In this document: positions 32,357 to 41,721 of the stretch, one piece after another
Numbering within the stretch: the first letter of the stretch is position 1
How the letters are laid out: every line of letters begins with the position of its first letter
From: Candidatus Didemnitutus sp.
Lineage (GTDB): Bacteria > Verrucomicrobiota > Verrucomicrobiia > Opitutales > Opitutaceae
Reading direction: 5' to 3'
DNA: 44,145 bases
NCBI GenBank assembly: GCA_030681265.1
Contig: JAUXXD010000078.1
Location: 1 to 44,145, forward strand
The notes under the pieces: generated by a model
The model's database searches: none
What the model was told of the DNA's origin: nothing
Seen by the model: the letters and a program-made list of their open reading frames with translations, nothing else
Program-made: the position numbers and the translations under genes

Positions 32357-34768
32357 ATGCCCGCGCTCCTCACCGAACTCTCCTCCGCCTTTCACTCACT
32401 CCGTCGTGCGCCGGGTTTCACTTTCCTCGCCATCGCGATGCTGGCCGCAGGTATCGGTGCGAACGTCGCGATCTATTCGATCTTCCAGTCGGTCGTGCTC
32501 AATCCGTTGCCCTACCCCGAGGCGCAACGCCTTGTCGGTCTTTCCAGCGTCAACGCCGCCAAGGCCCTCGCGATGCCTGCCCTATCCGTCTCCGATTTTC
32601 GCGATCATCAGTCGCGCGCCACGTCGTTCAGTTCACTCGGCGCGTATCGTCCGGCGTTCGTTTCCTATGTCGCCAACGGCAATGATCCACGCCAACTCGT
32701 CGCCGCGCTGACGACCGAGCAATTCTTCGCCGTCTTCGCGCTGAAACCGATCCGGGGGCGCACGTTTGCGCCGGCCGAGTTTTCCATTGGCGCACCGCGC
32801 ACCGCGTTGCTTTCGCACGCGGCGTGGCGCCGCCACTTCGCCGCACGGGAAACCGTCATCGGCGAAACCGTGCTGCTCGACGACGAGCCGACGCAGATCA
32901 TCGGCGTGATGCCGGAGCAGTTCCGCGAACCGGAGTTCGTGGAAGTATGGTTGCCGTTTCCGGTCGAAGCGCCCGAAAACATGGCGCGCGACTCGCGCTT
33001 CTGGTCCACCGTCGGCCGTCTGCATGACGGCGTCACCGTGCAACAGGCCCAAGCCGAAGCGGTCGCGACCGCCGCCATGCTCGCCCGCGAATTCGCCGCG
33101 ACCAACAAAGGCTGGACCGTCACGGTGCAACCGTTGCACGAACAACGCGTCGGCGGCATGCGGAGTTCGCTCGTGTTGCTCGTCGGCGCAGTCGGCCTCG
33201 TGTTACTCGTAGCCTGCGTCAATCTGGCGAATCTCATGCTCGCGCGCGGCGTGCGGCGCTCGCAAGAACTCGCCGTGCGACTCGCCCTCGGTGCCACGCC
33301 CGCGTCGCTCGCGCGCTCTGTTATCTACGAAAGCCTGCTGCTCGCCCTCATCGGTGGCGCGCTCGGGGCCGTGGTCGCTGCGGTGAGCCTGCCGTTGTTG
33401 ACCGCGCAATTGCCCGCCGGACTCGTGCCGCGCTCGCACGCGATCAGCGTCGACGGTGCCGCGCTCGTATTCGCGTTCGGCGCGTCGTTGCTCACCGGTC
33501 TCATCTTCGGCTCACTGCCGGCGCGGCAGGTTTTACGCGCCGACGTTAACGAAGCACTCAAAGCCGACGGCGCGCGCGGCAGCACCAGTGTGCGCACCGG
33601 ACGTCTTCAATCCATTCTCGTCGCCGGACAAGTGGCGCTGACGCTCGTCGTGCTCTCGGGCGCGGCATTGCTGATGAAAAGTCTGTTGAATCTGCAGCAC
33701 GCCGATCCCGGCTTCAATCCGCGCGACGTGCTCGCCGTGCGCCTCTCGCCGCCGCAAAGTCGTTGGAACGATTTCGACGACCTGGCGCGTTACTACGAGC
33801 GCATGATCGACGCCGCGCGCCGTGTGCCCGGGGTGGAATCCGCCGGCATCAACAGCAGCACGCCGCTTACCGGCATCACACTGCGTTATCCGTTTTGGGT
33901 GCACGGACGGCCGCGCGAAGAAGGCAATGCCGACGACGCCGTGTTCAACTCCGTCAGTCCCGACTACTTTCGCACGCTGCACATTCCGTTGCGCGAAGGT
34001 CGCCTGCTCAGCGAGCGCGACGAGGGCAAATCGCTCAAGGTATGCGTGATCAACCACGCGCTCGCGCAAAAACTTTTTCCCGGCGAAAGCGCGCTCGGCA
34101 AACGGCTGCTGTTCCTCCCGTGGTTGACGCGTGAGTATCGTGAAATCGTCGGCGTCGTCGGCGACGTAAAACAGGACAATCTCGCCGACGCCGCGACCGC
34201 GCAAATCTACGTGCCGCAAGCGCAGTCGGCGTGGTTTTTCACTACGCTCGTGGTGCGTGTGCGCGGCGGTGCCGCGGCGACGGGCGCAGTGCAATCCGCG
34301 CTACGCGCCGTCGATCCAACATCGACGATGACGATTCGCTCGATGGAGGAAAACCTCAGCGTGACCAACACCGTGCCGCGCTTGCGCACGCAATTATTCG
34401 CACTCTTCGGCGTGCTCGCGCTCGGGCTGTCGACGTTCGGCATCTACGCCAGCGTCGCGTTCACCGTGAACCAGCAAGTGCGCGCCTTCGGCGTGCGTAT
34501 GGCACTCGGCGCCACGCCGGGCCGCATCGTGCGCGAAGTGCTGCTCAAATCCGGCCAGCTTGCTCTCCTCGGCGTCGCGGCCGGACTCGGTGGCGCGCTC
34601 GTCCTCGCGCACTTGTTACGCGGCGCGCTTTACGGCGTGGAGCCGACCGACCCGTGGGTGCTCATCGGCCTCGCTGTTTTCCTTCCCGTCGTCGCGCTCC
34701 TCGCGAGCGTGCATCCCGCTCTGCAAGCCGCGCGCCTCAACCCTGCCGAAGCCCTGCAACACGACTAG
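32357..34768 (+). CDS. MacB-like ABC permease without ATPase (ADOP type)
   Basis: An 803-aa permease with duplicated MacB/FtsX units. It begins SSAFHSLRRAPGFTFLAIAM with GANVAIYSIFQSVVLNPLPY, the hallmark start of duplicated orphan permeases. The first extracytoplasmic domain (about 50-270), a three-helix bundle (QELAVRLALGATPASLARSV), a second extracytoplasmic domain and a final bundle (QVRAFGVRMALGATPGRIVR) follow, ending LNPAEALQHD. Length fits the family (about 800 aa). No ATPase gene adjoins it, so it would need an ATPase encoded elsewhere. A TPR gene follows after 18 bases. Substrate unknown. Confidence 0.9.
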   Translation: MPALLTELSSAFHSLRRAPGFTFLAIAMLAAGIGANVAIYSIFQSVVLNPLPYPEAQRLVGLSSVNAAKALAMPALSVSDFRDHQSRATSFSSLGAYRPAFVSYVANGNDPRQLVAALTTEQFFAVFALKPIRGRTFAPAEFSIGAPRTALLSHAAWRRHFAARETVIGETVLLDDEPTQIIGVMPEQFREPEFVEVWLPFPVEAPENMARDSRFWSTVGRLHDGVTVQQAQAEAVATAAMLAREFAATNKGWTVTVQPLHEQRVGGMRSSLVLLVGAVGLVLLVACVNLANLMLARGVRRSQELAVRLALGATPASLARSVIYESLLLALIGGALGAVVAAVSLPLLTAQLPAGLVPRSHAISVDGAALVFAFGASLLTGLIFGSLPARQVLRADVNEALKADGARGSTSVRTGRLQSILVAGQVALTLVVLSGAALLMKSLLNLQHADPGFNPRDVLAVRLSPPQSRWNDFDDLARYYERMIDAARRVPGVESAGINSSTPLTGITLRYPFWVHGRPREEGNADDAVFNSVSPDYFRTLHIPLREGRLLSERDEGKSLKVCVINHALAQKLFPGESALGKRLLFLPWLTREYREIVGVVGDVKQDNLADAATAQIYVPQAQSAWFFTTLVVRVRGGAAATGAVQSALRAVDPTSTMTIRSMEENLSVTNTVPRLRTQLFALFGVLALGLSTFGIYASVAFTVNQQVRAFGVRMALGATPGRIVREVLLKSGQLALLGVAAGLGGALVLAHLLRGALYGVEPTDPWVLIGLAVFLPVVALLASVHPALQAARLNPAEALQHD

Positions 34769-34786
34769 GCTGCTCACTTTCCCTCT

Positions 34787-35473
34787 ATGAAAACCAAATA
34801 CCTCCCCCTCCTCGCGCTCTGCGCACTCCTCGTTCCGTCACTTGCCGTCGCGCAAGACGCCGCCACTGACGCTGCCGCCGCCCACACGGCCAGTCGCACA
34901 TTGTTGCAGGAAAACAAAGTCAAGGAAGCCATCGCCGAACTCGACCGCGCCATCGCGCTCGATGCGAATAATCCCGATTACCACGCCGATCTCGGGTCCG
35001 CGATCAGCCGCTTGATGCCCGAACTCAACTTCATGCAGCGCGCGATGGGGGCCGGCAAAATGAAGAAGGCTTTCGAGCGCGCCGTGGAACTCAACCCGCA
35101 GCACCTCGGCGGCTTGATTGGCTTGACGCGCTACTATGCGAACGCGCCGGAGATCGCCGGTGGCAGCATGGAAAAAGCGAAATCAACCGCCGAGCGCGTG
35201 CGCGCGATTCATCCGTTTCTCGGCGAACTCGAACTCGGGCAAATCGCCGAGCGCAACGAAGACTTCACCACCGCGCTCACTCACTTCGACGCCGCCGGGC
35301 AGCTCAATCCGAGTCACGCTGGGGCGCTGACCGCGGCAGGTCGCGTGCTGGTGCGGTTGGGGCAAACAGACGAAGCGCGCGCACGTTTTTCAGCCGCACT
35401 CGCCGCGCAACCCAACCACGCTGGTGCTCGCGCGGCGCTTGCGGCCCTCGACGCCGCTGCGGCGAAAAACTAA
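34787..35473 (+). CDS. Secreted TPR-repeat protein
   Basis: A 228-aa protein with a clear signal peptide (KTKYLPLLALCALLVPSLAV then AQD, cleavage near residue 22). At least four TPR-like units follow: KEAIAELDRAIALDANNPDY near 45-65, a variant with KKAFERAVELNPQHLGGL near 92-110, FTTALTHFDAAGQLNPSHAG near 163-182 and a last one with DEARARFSAALAAQPNHAG. It probably acts in the periplasm as a protein-binding scaffold. It may be cotranscribed with the upstream permease. No specific partner is evident. Confidence 0.85.
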   Translation: MKTKYLPLLALCALLVPSLAVAQDAATDAAAAHTASRTLLQENKVKEAIAELDRAIALDANNPDYHADLGSAISRLMPELNFMQRAMGAGKMKKAFERAVELNPQHLGGLIGLTRYYANAPEIAGGSMEKAKSTAERVRAIHPFLGELELGQIAERNEDFTTALTHFDAAGQLNPSHAGALTAAGRVLVRLGQTDEARARFSAALAAQPNHAGARAALAALDAAAAKN

Positions 35474-35534
35474 AACGCGGCGACGATTGGCTTGAGTCAA
35501 ACACCAGTCCACCAAACGCTGGGCCGACTTTTTT

Positions 35535-36812
35535 ATGAGCATCGACTACACTGCCCGCCGCGAGCGCATGGGCCGCGCTCTAAATCTGACGAATGAAATT
35601 CTGTTGGTCGGCGCCGGCCACCCGCTGCCGAAACCGGAGGTGAGCGAACAGCACCTGCCTTTCATCGCGCAGCAGGAATATTTTTATCTCACCGGCCACG
35701 CCGATGCGCCGGGCGGCATCGTCGCCTACGACGCGCAAACGCGCGAGTGGACCTCGTTCGTGCCGGAAGTCACCGAAATGGAACGCGTGTGGGACGGCGC
35801 CGAGCAACTGCCCGGTGAATTGCTCGGTCGCTTTCCCGCGTGGCTGGCCGCCCGTCGTGGACGCCGCATCGCCGCGCTCGGCGCGCAGATCGACGGTGTG
35901 ACAGCGGACGAATCGCTAGGCACGCGCGTGCGCGAGGCGTTGAAACACGCCCGTCGCGCGAAGGAGCCCGGCGAAATCGCCCTGATGAAACGCGCCGCCA
36001 TCGCGACCGCCGAAGGTTACGCGGCCGTCCAACCGTTTCTCGTCCCCGGTGTGAGCGAGCGTCGCATGCAAATCGAACTCGAAGCCGGCTTCTTCCGCGG
36101 CGGCGGCACCGCGACGGGCTACGGCACCATCGTCGGCGTCGGCGCGCAAGCGGCGGTATTTCACGGTTCGCCCTCGACGGAACGCGTCGCGCGGGAAGGC
36201 GACTTCATCCTCATCGACGCTGGCGCGGAAGTGGACCGATACGTCATCGACGTCACGCGCACCTACGTGGCGGGCGGCCAGCCGAATGCGTTTCAACGCG
36301 ATCTTTACGCCGCCGTCAAAAATGCGCATGCGCGCGGCTGCGCAAAATGCGTCAACGGCACCGAATGGAAGGACATTCATTTCGGCGCGGCGATCGACAT
36401 GGTCGGCAGCTTGGTCGACATGGGCGTGATGAAAGGCAACGCCACGTCGCTGGTCGAACAGGAGGCGCACATGCTATTTTTTCCGCACGGCGTCGGCCAC
36501 ATGGTCGGCCTCGGCGTGCGCGATGCCAGCGGTCTTGAGCCCGGCCGCGACAAGGATCCGCGCCCCTGCCTGCGCAGCTTGCGCATGGATTTGATTTTGC
36601 GCCCCGGCTACACCGTGACGATCGAGCCCGGACTCTATTTTATTCCCGCGTTGCTCAATGATCCCGCGCGCCGCGAAAAATACCGCGACTGCGTGAATTG
36701 GGAACTCGCCGAGCAACACCAGCACCTCGGCGGCGTGCGGCTGGAGGATAATCTCCTCGTGACCGACGGCGCTCCAGTGAATCTCACCGCGGCGATTCCG
36801 CAGGCGTTTTGA
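35535..36812 (+). CDS. Xaa-Pro aminopeptidase (M24B family)
   Basis: A 425-aa metallopeptidase that removes residues before proline. An N-terminal creatinase-like domain (1-150) precedes the pita-bread catalytic domain. All five metal ligands are seen: Asp in FILIDAGAEV, Asp in VIDVTRTY, His in FPHGVGHMVG, Glu in VTIEPGLYF and Glu in GVRLEDNLLV. Length is close to PepP (about 440 aa). No signal peptide, so cytoplasmic. It stands 61 bp after the TPR gene and converges with the cbb3 operon. Confidence 0.94.
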   Translation: MSIDYTARRERMGRALNLTNEILLVGAGHPLPKPEVSEQHLPFIAQQEYFYLTGHADAPGGIVAYDAQTREWTSFVPEVTEMERVWDGAEQLPGELLGRFPAWLAARRGRRIAALGAQIDGVTADESLGTRVREALKHARRAKEPGEIALMKRAAIATAEGYAAVQPFLVPGVSERRMQIELEAGFFRGGGTATGYGTIVGVGAQAAVFHGSPSTERVAREGDFILIDAGAEVDRYVIDVTRTYVAGGQPNAFQRDLYAAVKNAHARGCAKCVNGTEWKDIHFGAAIDMVGSLVDMGVMKGNATSLVEQEAHMLFFPHGVGHMVGLGVRDASGLEPGRDKDPRPCLRSLRMDLILRPGYTVTIEPGLYFIPALLNDPARREKYRDCVNWELAEQHQHLGGVRLEDNLLVTDGAPVNLTAAIPQAF

Positions 36813-36860
36813 GGGGCGGCGACCGCGCACGACGCCAATGCGCGCTCAGTTGACGCGCAA

Positions 36861-39308
36861 CTAGCGCCGCATTCCGAAGCCGACAATCGCGAGACTCAGC
36901 AATGAACTCGCGGGCATGATAATCGCCGCGATCAATGGACTCATCCACCCCAACGCGGCGAACGTCACCGTGACGGCGTTGTAGGTGACGGAAAACGCAA
37001 TCAGCCATCCCTGCGTGAGACGACGCGTGCGATTGACGGCGAACATCCGGCGCAAACCGTCGAGGCCGCGCCCGAGGTAATAGAAATCCGCTTTCCCTTC
37101 GAGCACGCCGCGATGCACGACGGGCGTGCCGCGCGCAAAGGCCGCATCGAAGGCGAAGCTGTCGTTCGCGCCGTCACCGAGCATGAGCGTGTCGCGCGCG
37201 TCGATGCGTTGCAGCCATTCCGCTTTTTCGCGCGGACTCGCACCGGCAAATGCGTGTTCGTCGGCGATGCCCAACTCACGCGCCATTTGCTGCACTTTTT
37301 CGGCACGGTCGCCGCTGAGAATAAATGTTTCAAAACCGGCCGCGCGCAGCGCAGCGATTTCCTCACGCGCACCGGGCCGCGCCGAGTCGGTAAAGTGGAA
37401 CTGCGCCAGCACTACCCCATCGCAGGCAAATTCCGCATCGTGCATGCCGTCCGATTTGCAACCTGTGAGGTTACCCTTTTCGCCGCCCCGCCAGTTGGGC
37501 CGGCCGAGGGTCCAGCGGCCGGAATCGGACCGGAGACTGACGCCATAGCCGGGTTCCTCATGCACCGCGCCGACGGTAATTCCCAATCCCACCGTGAGCC
37601 CGTCGGCCAACAGACTTTCGTTCAAACACTGGCTGATCGGGTGAGGGTTATCGCGCACGAGCGCGAGCAACGCGGCCCGCGCCGGTGCGGCGAGTCCGCG
37701 CAACGCTTCTGGGTTCGCGAGCAGGGGAGTTTCCAAGGTCAACGTGCCGGTCTTGTCGAACACGAGTTTGCGAATCCGACTGAGCCGCGGCAGCAAATCG
37801 CCTTCGCGCACAAACACGCCGAAGCGCCGCATCGCCACCGTCGCCATTTCATCGGCCAGCGGATACGCCAGTCCGATCGCACACGGGCACGAGACCACCA
37901 GCACCGCCGTCACCGCCGCCCACGTTAGCGCGAGGTCATGCGTCGTCGTCCACCAACCGATTGCCGTCAACGTCGCGACGCCGAAGATGCCGATGAGGTA
38001 GCCGCCCACGACGCGTTCCATCAATTGGTGGCGGAACTGGTCGCGGGAGGACGGCCGCAGCAATTGCGCCAACAGTGATTCCGGCCAGCGTTGGGTGGCG
38101 CGCAGGCGAATCACGCCGCGTCCGAGATTGACCGCGCCCGACGGCACGCGCGCACCTTGGCGAACTTCGCGCGGGTCCGCTTCACCGCTGATCCACGCCG
38201 TGCCCAAAGTCGCGGCAGTGGATTCCAACTGCGACTCCACCGGCACGACTTGGCCGGAGCGAATGGTGTAACAATCACCCGTTGCCAATTCTTCGACGGG
38301 GCGATCCACCGCGCCGCGCGGCGTATCCACGCTGACCTTGTGCGGACGGGACTGCGCGGAGAGTAAGCGGCGGCGGTTGCGCTCGACGGCAGCGACCTGC
38401 GCCCAGCGCCCCACGAGCATGAGCAAAATGAACGTCGCGACGAAATCGAAGTAGATGAACGAGTGCTCGTTGGTCAGCCAGCCATAGAGCGAACCGAGGT
38501 AGGAGCCGAGGATGCCCACCGCAATCGGCAGATCGATGTGCAGCACACGACTGCGCAACGCGCTGATGGCGCGACTGAAAAAATACGTGCCACCCGTCAG
38601 CAAACTCAGCGTGGCAAATACCAGCGCCAGCGTGCTGAACAAATTCGCGTAGGCGAAATCCGCCTCCATCCCGAAATAGGACGGCAGTGCGAATAACATG
38701 ACATTCATCATGAACGCCGCGCACAGACCGATGCGGCGCACCAGGCGCCGACTCTCCGGCACGGCCGGTTCTTCCCCTGGTGGACCGAGGAGATAATTGA
38801 GCGATTGCAACTTGCGCGCCCACGCTGACGCATCGAACTCTCCCCGCGCCCACCGGCAGCGCAGGCGGCCTTGTTGCGGATCGGTTTCGATGAAGAGTGC
38901 GCCGCGTTGCTGGTGAAAAACTTTCTCGATCAACCAAACACAGCCCGCGCACGAAATGCCCTGCACTTCCAGCGTCAGCTCCGGCGTGGCCGAGTGTTGC
39001 TCCGCCTGCTGCTGCAGTTCGGCTAGCCACAAGTAGTCGCGCGGCTGAAAGACCACTTGATCAACTGGGGCGATGACGACGTCCTTGATCTTGTAGTAAC
39101 CTTCGAGGCCATGCTCGTGCACGAGGCGGTGCACGTAAGCGCAGCCCGAGCAACAAAAACCCGTTGCTTGCACCGCGGCGGTTACCAGCGGCACCCCGCA
39201 ATGACGGCAAAGGTGGACAGGGGCAGCGCCGCGCGCGGCAGGTCCACGCACCTGCGTGCCCGCGCGCTTCCTCCCATCCACCAAGTTTGTCCGTTGCGGG
39301 AAAGTCAT
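36861..39308 (-). CDS. ccoI: CcoI-type copper-translocating P-type ATPase
   Basis: An 815-aa P1B-type ATPase, probably delivering copper for cbb3 oxidase assembly. An N-terminal Cys-rich metal-binding zinc-ribbon-like region (C34/C37, C52/C53/C56) is followed by a heavy-metal domain with GISCAGC (C120/C123). Membrane helices follow, then SGE at 374-376 in the actuator domain, CPC at 474-476 in the ion-binding helix, DKTGTLT with phosphorylated Asp518, NPHPIS (HP motif) and GDGANDS at 711-717. SGE replaces the usual TGE. The ATG is one base past the SafE gene stop. Last gene of the oxidase operon. Confidence 0.93.
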   Translation of the reverse strand: MTFPQRTNLVDGRKRAGTQVRGPAARGAAPVHLCRHCGVPLVTAAVQATGFCCSGCAYVHRLVHEHGLEGYYKIKDVVIAPVDQVVFQPRDYLWLAELQQQAEQHSATPELTLEVQGISCAGCVWLIEKVFHQQRGALFIETDPQQGRLRCRWARGEFDASAWARKLQSLNYLLGPPGEEPAVPESRRLVRRIGLCAAFMMNVMLFALPSYFGMEADFAYANLFSTLALVFATLSLLTGGTYFFSRAISALRSRVLHIDLPIAVGILGSYLGSLYGWLTNEHSFIYFDFVATFILLMLVGRWAQVAAVERNRRRLLSAQSRPHKVSVDTPRGAVDRPVEELATGDCYTIRSGQVVPVESQLESTAATLGTAWISGEADPREVRQGARVPSGAVNLGRGVIRLRATQRWPESLLAQLLRPSSRDQFRHQLMERVVGGYLIGIFGVATLTAIGWWTTTHDLALTWAAVTAVLVVSCPCAIGLAYPLADEMATVAMRRFGVFVREGDLLPRLSRIRKLVFDKTGTLTLETPLLANPEALRGLAAPARAALLALVRDNPHPISQCLNESLLADGLTVGLGITVGAVHEEPGYGVSLRSDSGRWTLGRPNWRGGEKGNLTGCKSDGMHDAEFACDGVVLAQFHFTDSARPGAREEIAALRAAGFETFILSGDRAEKVQQMARELGIADEHAFAGASPREKAEWLQRIDARDTLMLGDGANDSFAFDAAFARGTPVVHRGVLEGKADFYYLGRGLDGLRRMFAVNRTRRLTQGWLIAFSVTYNAVTVTFAALGWMSPLIAAIIMPASSLLSLAIVGFGMRR

Positions 39309-39309
39309 C

Positions 39310-40005
39310 TTAGAAACACACGAAGTTATCCGGCGTCGGTGCGTCGAAACCGAGCGTGCCGCGCAAGCGCCACCCGAGCACCGCGGCGACGGCGAGCGCG
39401 AGAATGGTCTGCGCCCGCGCCAGCCACACGGGGCCGAGCTTCACGCGAAGCCAGTGAAAATTCGTCTGCGCCAACCAGAGCAGCGGCACCGTGCCGAGCC
39501 CAAAGGCGAGCAAGGTTTCCGCGCCGCGCAACGCCGAGCCCGAGAGCAGCGCGAGCGAGAGCAAAAAATACAACGGCCCGCACGGCAGCAGCGGTGTAGC
39601 GATACCAAGTGTCGCCGCCGCCGACAAACGCGAGCGTCCCCGCAAGCGTGCCGACACCCACGCGTAGGCGCGACCCAACAGGGCGAGGCGCGGCAACCGC
39701 TGATCGAACCGCACGGCCACCGCGATGAAGAACAACACCAGCAACCACGGCGCGTAGCGCGCGACATCGTCGCTCAGCCACGTGAGCGGCAAGCGCCCCA
39801 TGCCGCCCGCAAGCGCGCCGAGCAACGTGTAGCCGGTCAAGCGCGAGAGATGATAGACCGTGCTGATCGTCTGCGGATCGTAGCGGTCGCGCGCCGCGGG
39901 CATGATGGCGCACGCGAGTGGTCCGCACATGCCGGCGCAATGCAAACTCGTGACGAGTCCGGCGACGAGGGCGGTGCCCGGTCCGCTGATGCCTGCGAGT
40001 TCCAT
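39310..40005 (-). CDS. Sulfite exporter TauE/SafE-like membrane protein, oxidase assembly
   Basis: A 231-aa protein with about six membrane helices. The conserved LVTSLHCAGMCGPLACAIMP motif with Cys-x3-Cys near the N-terminus and the later TPLLPCGPLYFLLSLALLSG are typical of the SafE/TauE group often encoded beside ccoG, ccoI and ccoS. A role in copper handling during cbb3 assembly is inferred from location. The ATG at 40005 is 2 bases after the stop of the preceding small gene; the long upstream frame is not used. Confidence 0.85.
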   Translation of the reverse strand: MELAGISGPGTALVAGLVTSLHCAGMCGPLACAIMPAARDRYDPQTISTVYHLSRLTGYTLLGALAGGMGRLPLTWLSDDVARYAPWLLVLFFIAVAVRFDQRLPRLALLGRAYAWVSARLRGRSRLSAAATLGIATPLLPCGPLYFLLSLALLSGSALRGAETLLAFGLGTVPLLWLAQTNFHWLRVKLGPVWLARAQTILALAVAAVLGWRLRGTLGFDAPTPDNFVCF

Positions 40006-40007
40006 CT

Positions 40008-40190
40008 TCAGGTTTTCGCCGGTTGGGCCGACGGGCGCGGGACGGTTTCGATTTTGGCTTGGCCGGCGACGTAGAATAATGTCGCCCAGAGCACGGCGAG
40101 AAAGAGAAACGCCGCGGCGACCCACGCCCAGAGGGAGCGACCTGATTTCGAGGACGCATTGACGTCGTTAGCGCGTGATACCTTTGGCAT
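40008..40190 (-). CDS. Small membrane protein, possibly a reduced FixH/CcoH
   Basis: A 60-aa protein with one membrane helix (about residues 20-44, RSLWAWVAAAFLFLAVLWAT). Its start overlaps the ccoG 3' end by 23 bases and its stop is 2 bases before the SafE ATG, so it is embedded in the operon. FixH/CcoH is the usual gene at this position (about 150 aa), and its N-terminal helix looks similar (tryptophan-rich start then a hydrophobic helix), but the periplasmic domain is absent. Whether it is a true FixH remnant is uncertain. Confidence 0.6.
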   Translation of the reverse strand: MPKVSRANDVNASSKSGRSLWAWVAAAFLFLAVLWATLFYVAGQAKIETVPRPSAQPAKT

Positions 40191-41664
40191 GGTCTTCCTC
40201 GTGGAGCAGTCGCGCGTCGGGGCCGAGAAACTCGACTTCGCGCGACAAGGTGAACGATTGCGCGGCGTCCTGGACGACCAGCGTGAATTTGAACGGTCCC
40301 GTGTAATACTTGCGGTCAACTACCAGGACGAGCGGTGAGACTTCCTCGGCTTGTGGCCCGATGGTCATCGGCACGTTAAAGCCGTTTTGCGTCACGCCCT
40401 TCGGCAAACCCACGAGTGAAACGTGAAACACGGCGGCGTCGTTGTGCTTGTTGAGCAAGCGCACCATGAATTGATTGCGCACCACATCGGCACCGACGAA
40501 ATACGCCGCGCCACTCATGCGCATGACCATGAAGTTCGCCGGTTTCACGGAGGAAAACGCAAACGCCGCCACCGTGATGCCGATGCAGAGCATCACGAGA
40601 TAAACCATGGTGCGCGGACGCACCCAGCGACGCGCCCCGCCGCCGAATCCGACGTGCGAGTCGTAGCGGATCAGTCCTTTCGGGCGGTTCACCTTCGCCA
40701 TGATTTCATCACACGCATCGATGCACGCGGCGCAGCCGATACACTCGAGTTGCAAGCCGTGGCGAATATCAATGCCCGTCGGACAAACTTGCACGCAGCG
40801 GTTGCAACCGATGCACGCGCCCGCGTCGGGCGTGCCGACTTTGCCACGCGGTTCACCGCGCTGGGTGTCGTAACCGATGTTCATCGTGTGGTCGTCGGTC
40901 AGCGCCGATTGCAAGCGACCGTAAGGACAGATCACGATGCAGAGCTGTTCGCGGAACCACGCGAAGTTAAAATACAAAATGCCCGACGCCATCACCACGA
41001 AGACAAATGCCGCCCAATGTTCGCCCGGCGCCGCGCTCACCATGTGCCACACTTCCGGAATGCTGACGAAGTAGGCGAGGAACAGATGCGTGATGACGAG
41101 TGAAACGGCGACGTAGAGCGCGTGTTTCACGAGACGCCGCACGAGGAGCGCGCCGCTGAGCGATGCTTCGTCGAGCTTGCGCCGTGTCGGCGCGTCGCCG
41201 TCGATCATGCGTTCGATGCGCCGATAGATGTGTTCTAGGAACACCGTTTGCGGACACGCCCAGCCGCACCAAACGCGACCGAACAGCGCGGTGACAAAGA
41301 AGAGCGCGAAACCGAGTCCGGTGACGCCGAAGAAAAGCAGCCACACGTCTTGCGCGGCGAGTGTGTAGCCGAAAAAATGAAAACGTCCGGCACCGATATC
41401 GAGAAACACCGCCGGGTGTCCGCCGACGGGAATCCACGGCAGCAACAGATAGATCGCAATCAGGATGAGGCCCGAGTGGCGCCGCCAGCGCGTGAACCAG
41501 CCGTGCACATCGGCGGGATGCAAAAAGTAGCGCGAGCCGTCTTCGTTGACCGTCGTGAGCACATCACGACTGGGCACATGCCGCTGCGCCGCCGGTTTGG
41601 GCGGTGTGGGACGGGTGACCGGACCCGAGGGCGGAACTGGGTTGGTGTTTTTCTCGACGCTCAT
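40168..41664 (-). CDS. ccoG: CcoG/RdxA, cbb3 oxidase assembly iron-sulfur protein
   Basis: CcoG (498 aa) is a membrane cupric reductase-type factor for cbb3 oxidase assembly. The FixG domain has CGWACPQ (133-139), several membrane helices, and two 4Fe-4S sites: Cys284/287/290/294 and Cys308/311/314/318 (CIGCNRCVQVCP, CIGCAACIDACD). A C-terminal Ig-like FixG domain ends the protein. Length and motifs are standard. It follows ccoP by 57 bases and starts at ATG 41664. Confidence 0.95.
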   Translation of the reverse strand: MSVEKNTNPVPPSGPVTRPTPPKPAAQRHVPSRDVLTTVNEDGSRYFLHPADVHGWFTRWRRHSGLILIAIYLLLPWIPVGGHPAVFLDIGAGRFHFFGYTLAAQDVWLLFFGVTGLGFALFFVTALFGRVWCGWACPQTVFLEHIYRRIERMIDGDAPTRRKLDEASLSGALLVRRLVKHALYVAVSLVITHLFLAYFVSIPEVWHMVSAAPGEHWAAFVFVVMASGILYFNFAWFREQLCIVICPYGRLQSALTDDHTMNIGYDTQRGEPRGKVGTPDAGACIGCNRCVQVCPTGIDIRHGLQLECIGCAACIDACDEIMAKVNRPKGLIRYDSHVGFGGGARRWVRPRTMVYLVMLCIGITVAAFAFSSVKPANFMVMRMSGAAYFVGADVVRNQFMVRLLNKHNDAAVFHVSLVGLPKGVTQNGFNVPMTIGPQAEEVSPLVLVVDRKYYTGPFKFTLVVQDAAQSFTLSREVEFLGPDARLLHEEDHAKGITR

Positions 41665-41721
41665 GTCGTGGTTTGAGCGAGGTGGGCGGCGGCGCCCATG
41701 GCAGGTCGCCGCGGGTGACTG

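Noticed and set aside
36840-36859. TGCGCG/CGCGCA hairpin between the peptidase gene and ccoI
   Set aside because: The stem is short with no T-run, so a terminator call is not supported even though the convergent position is suitable.
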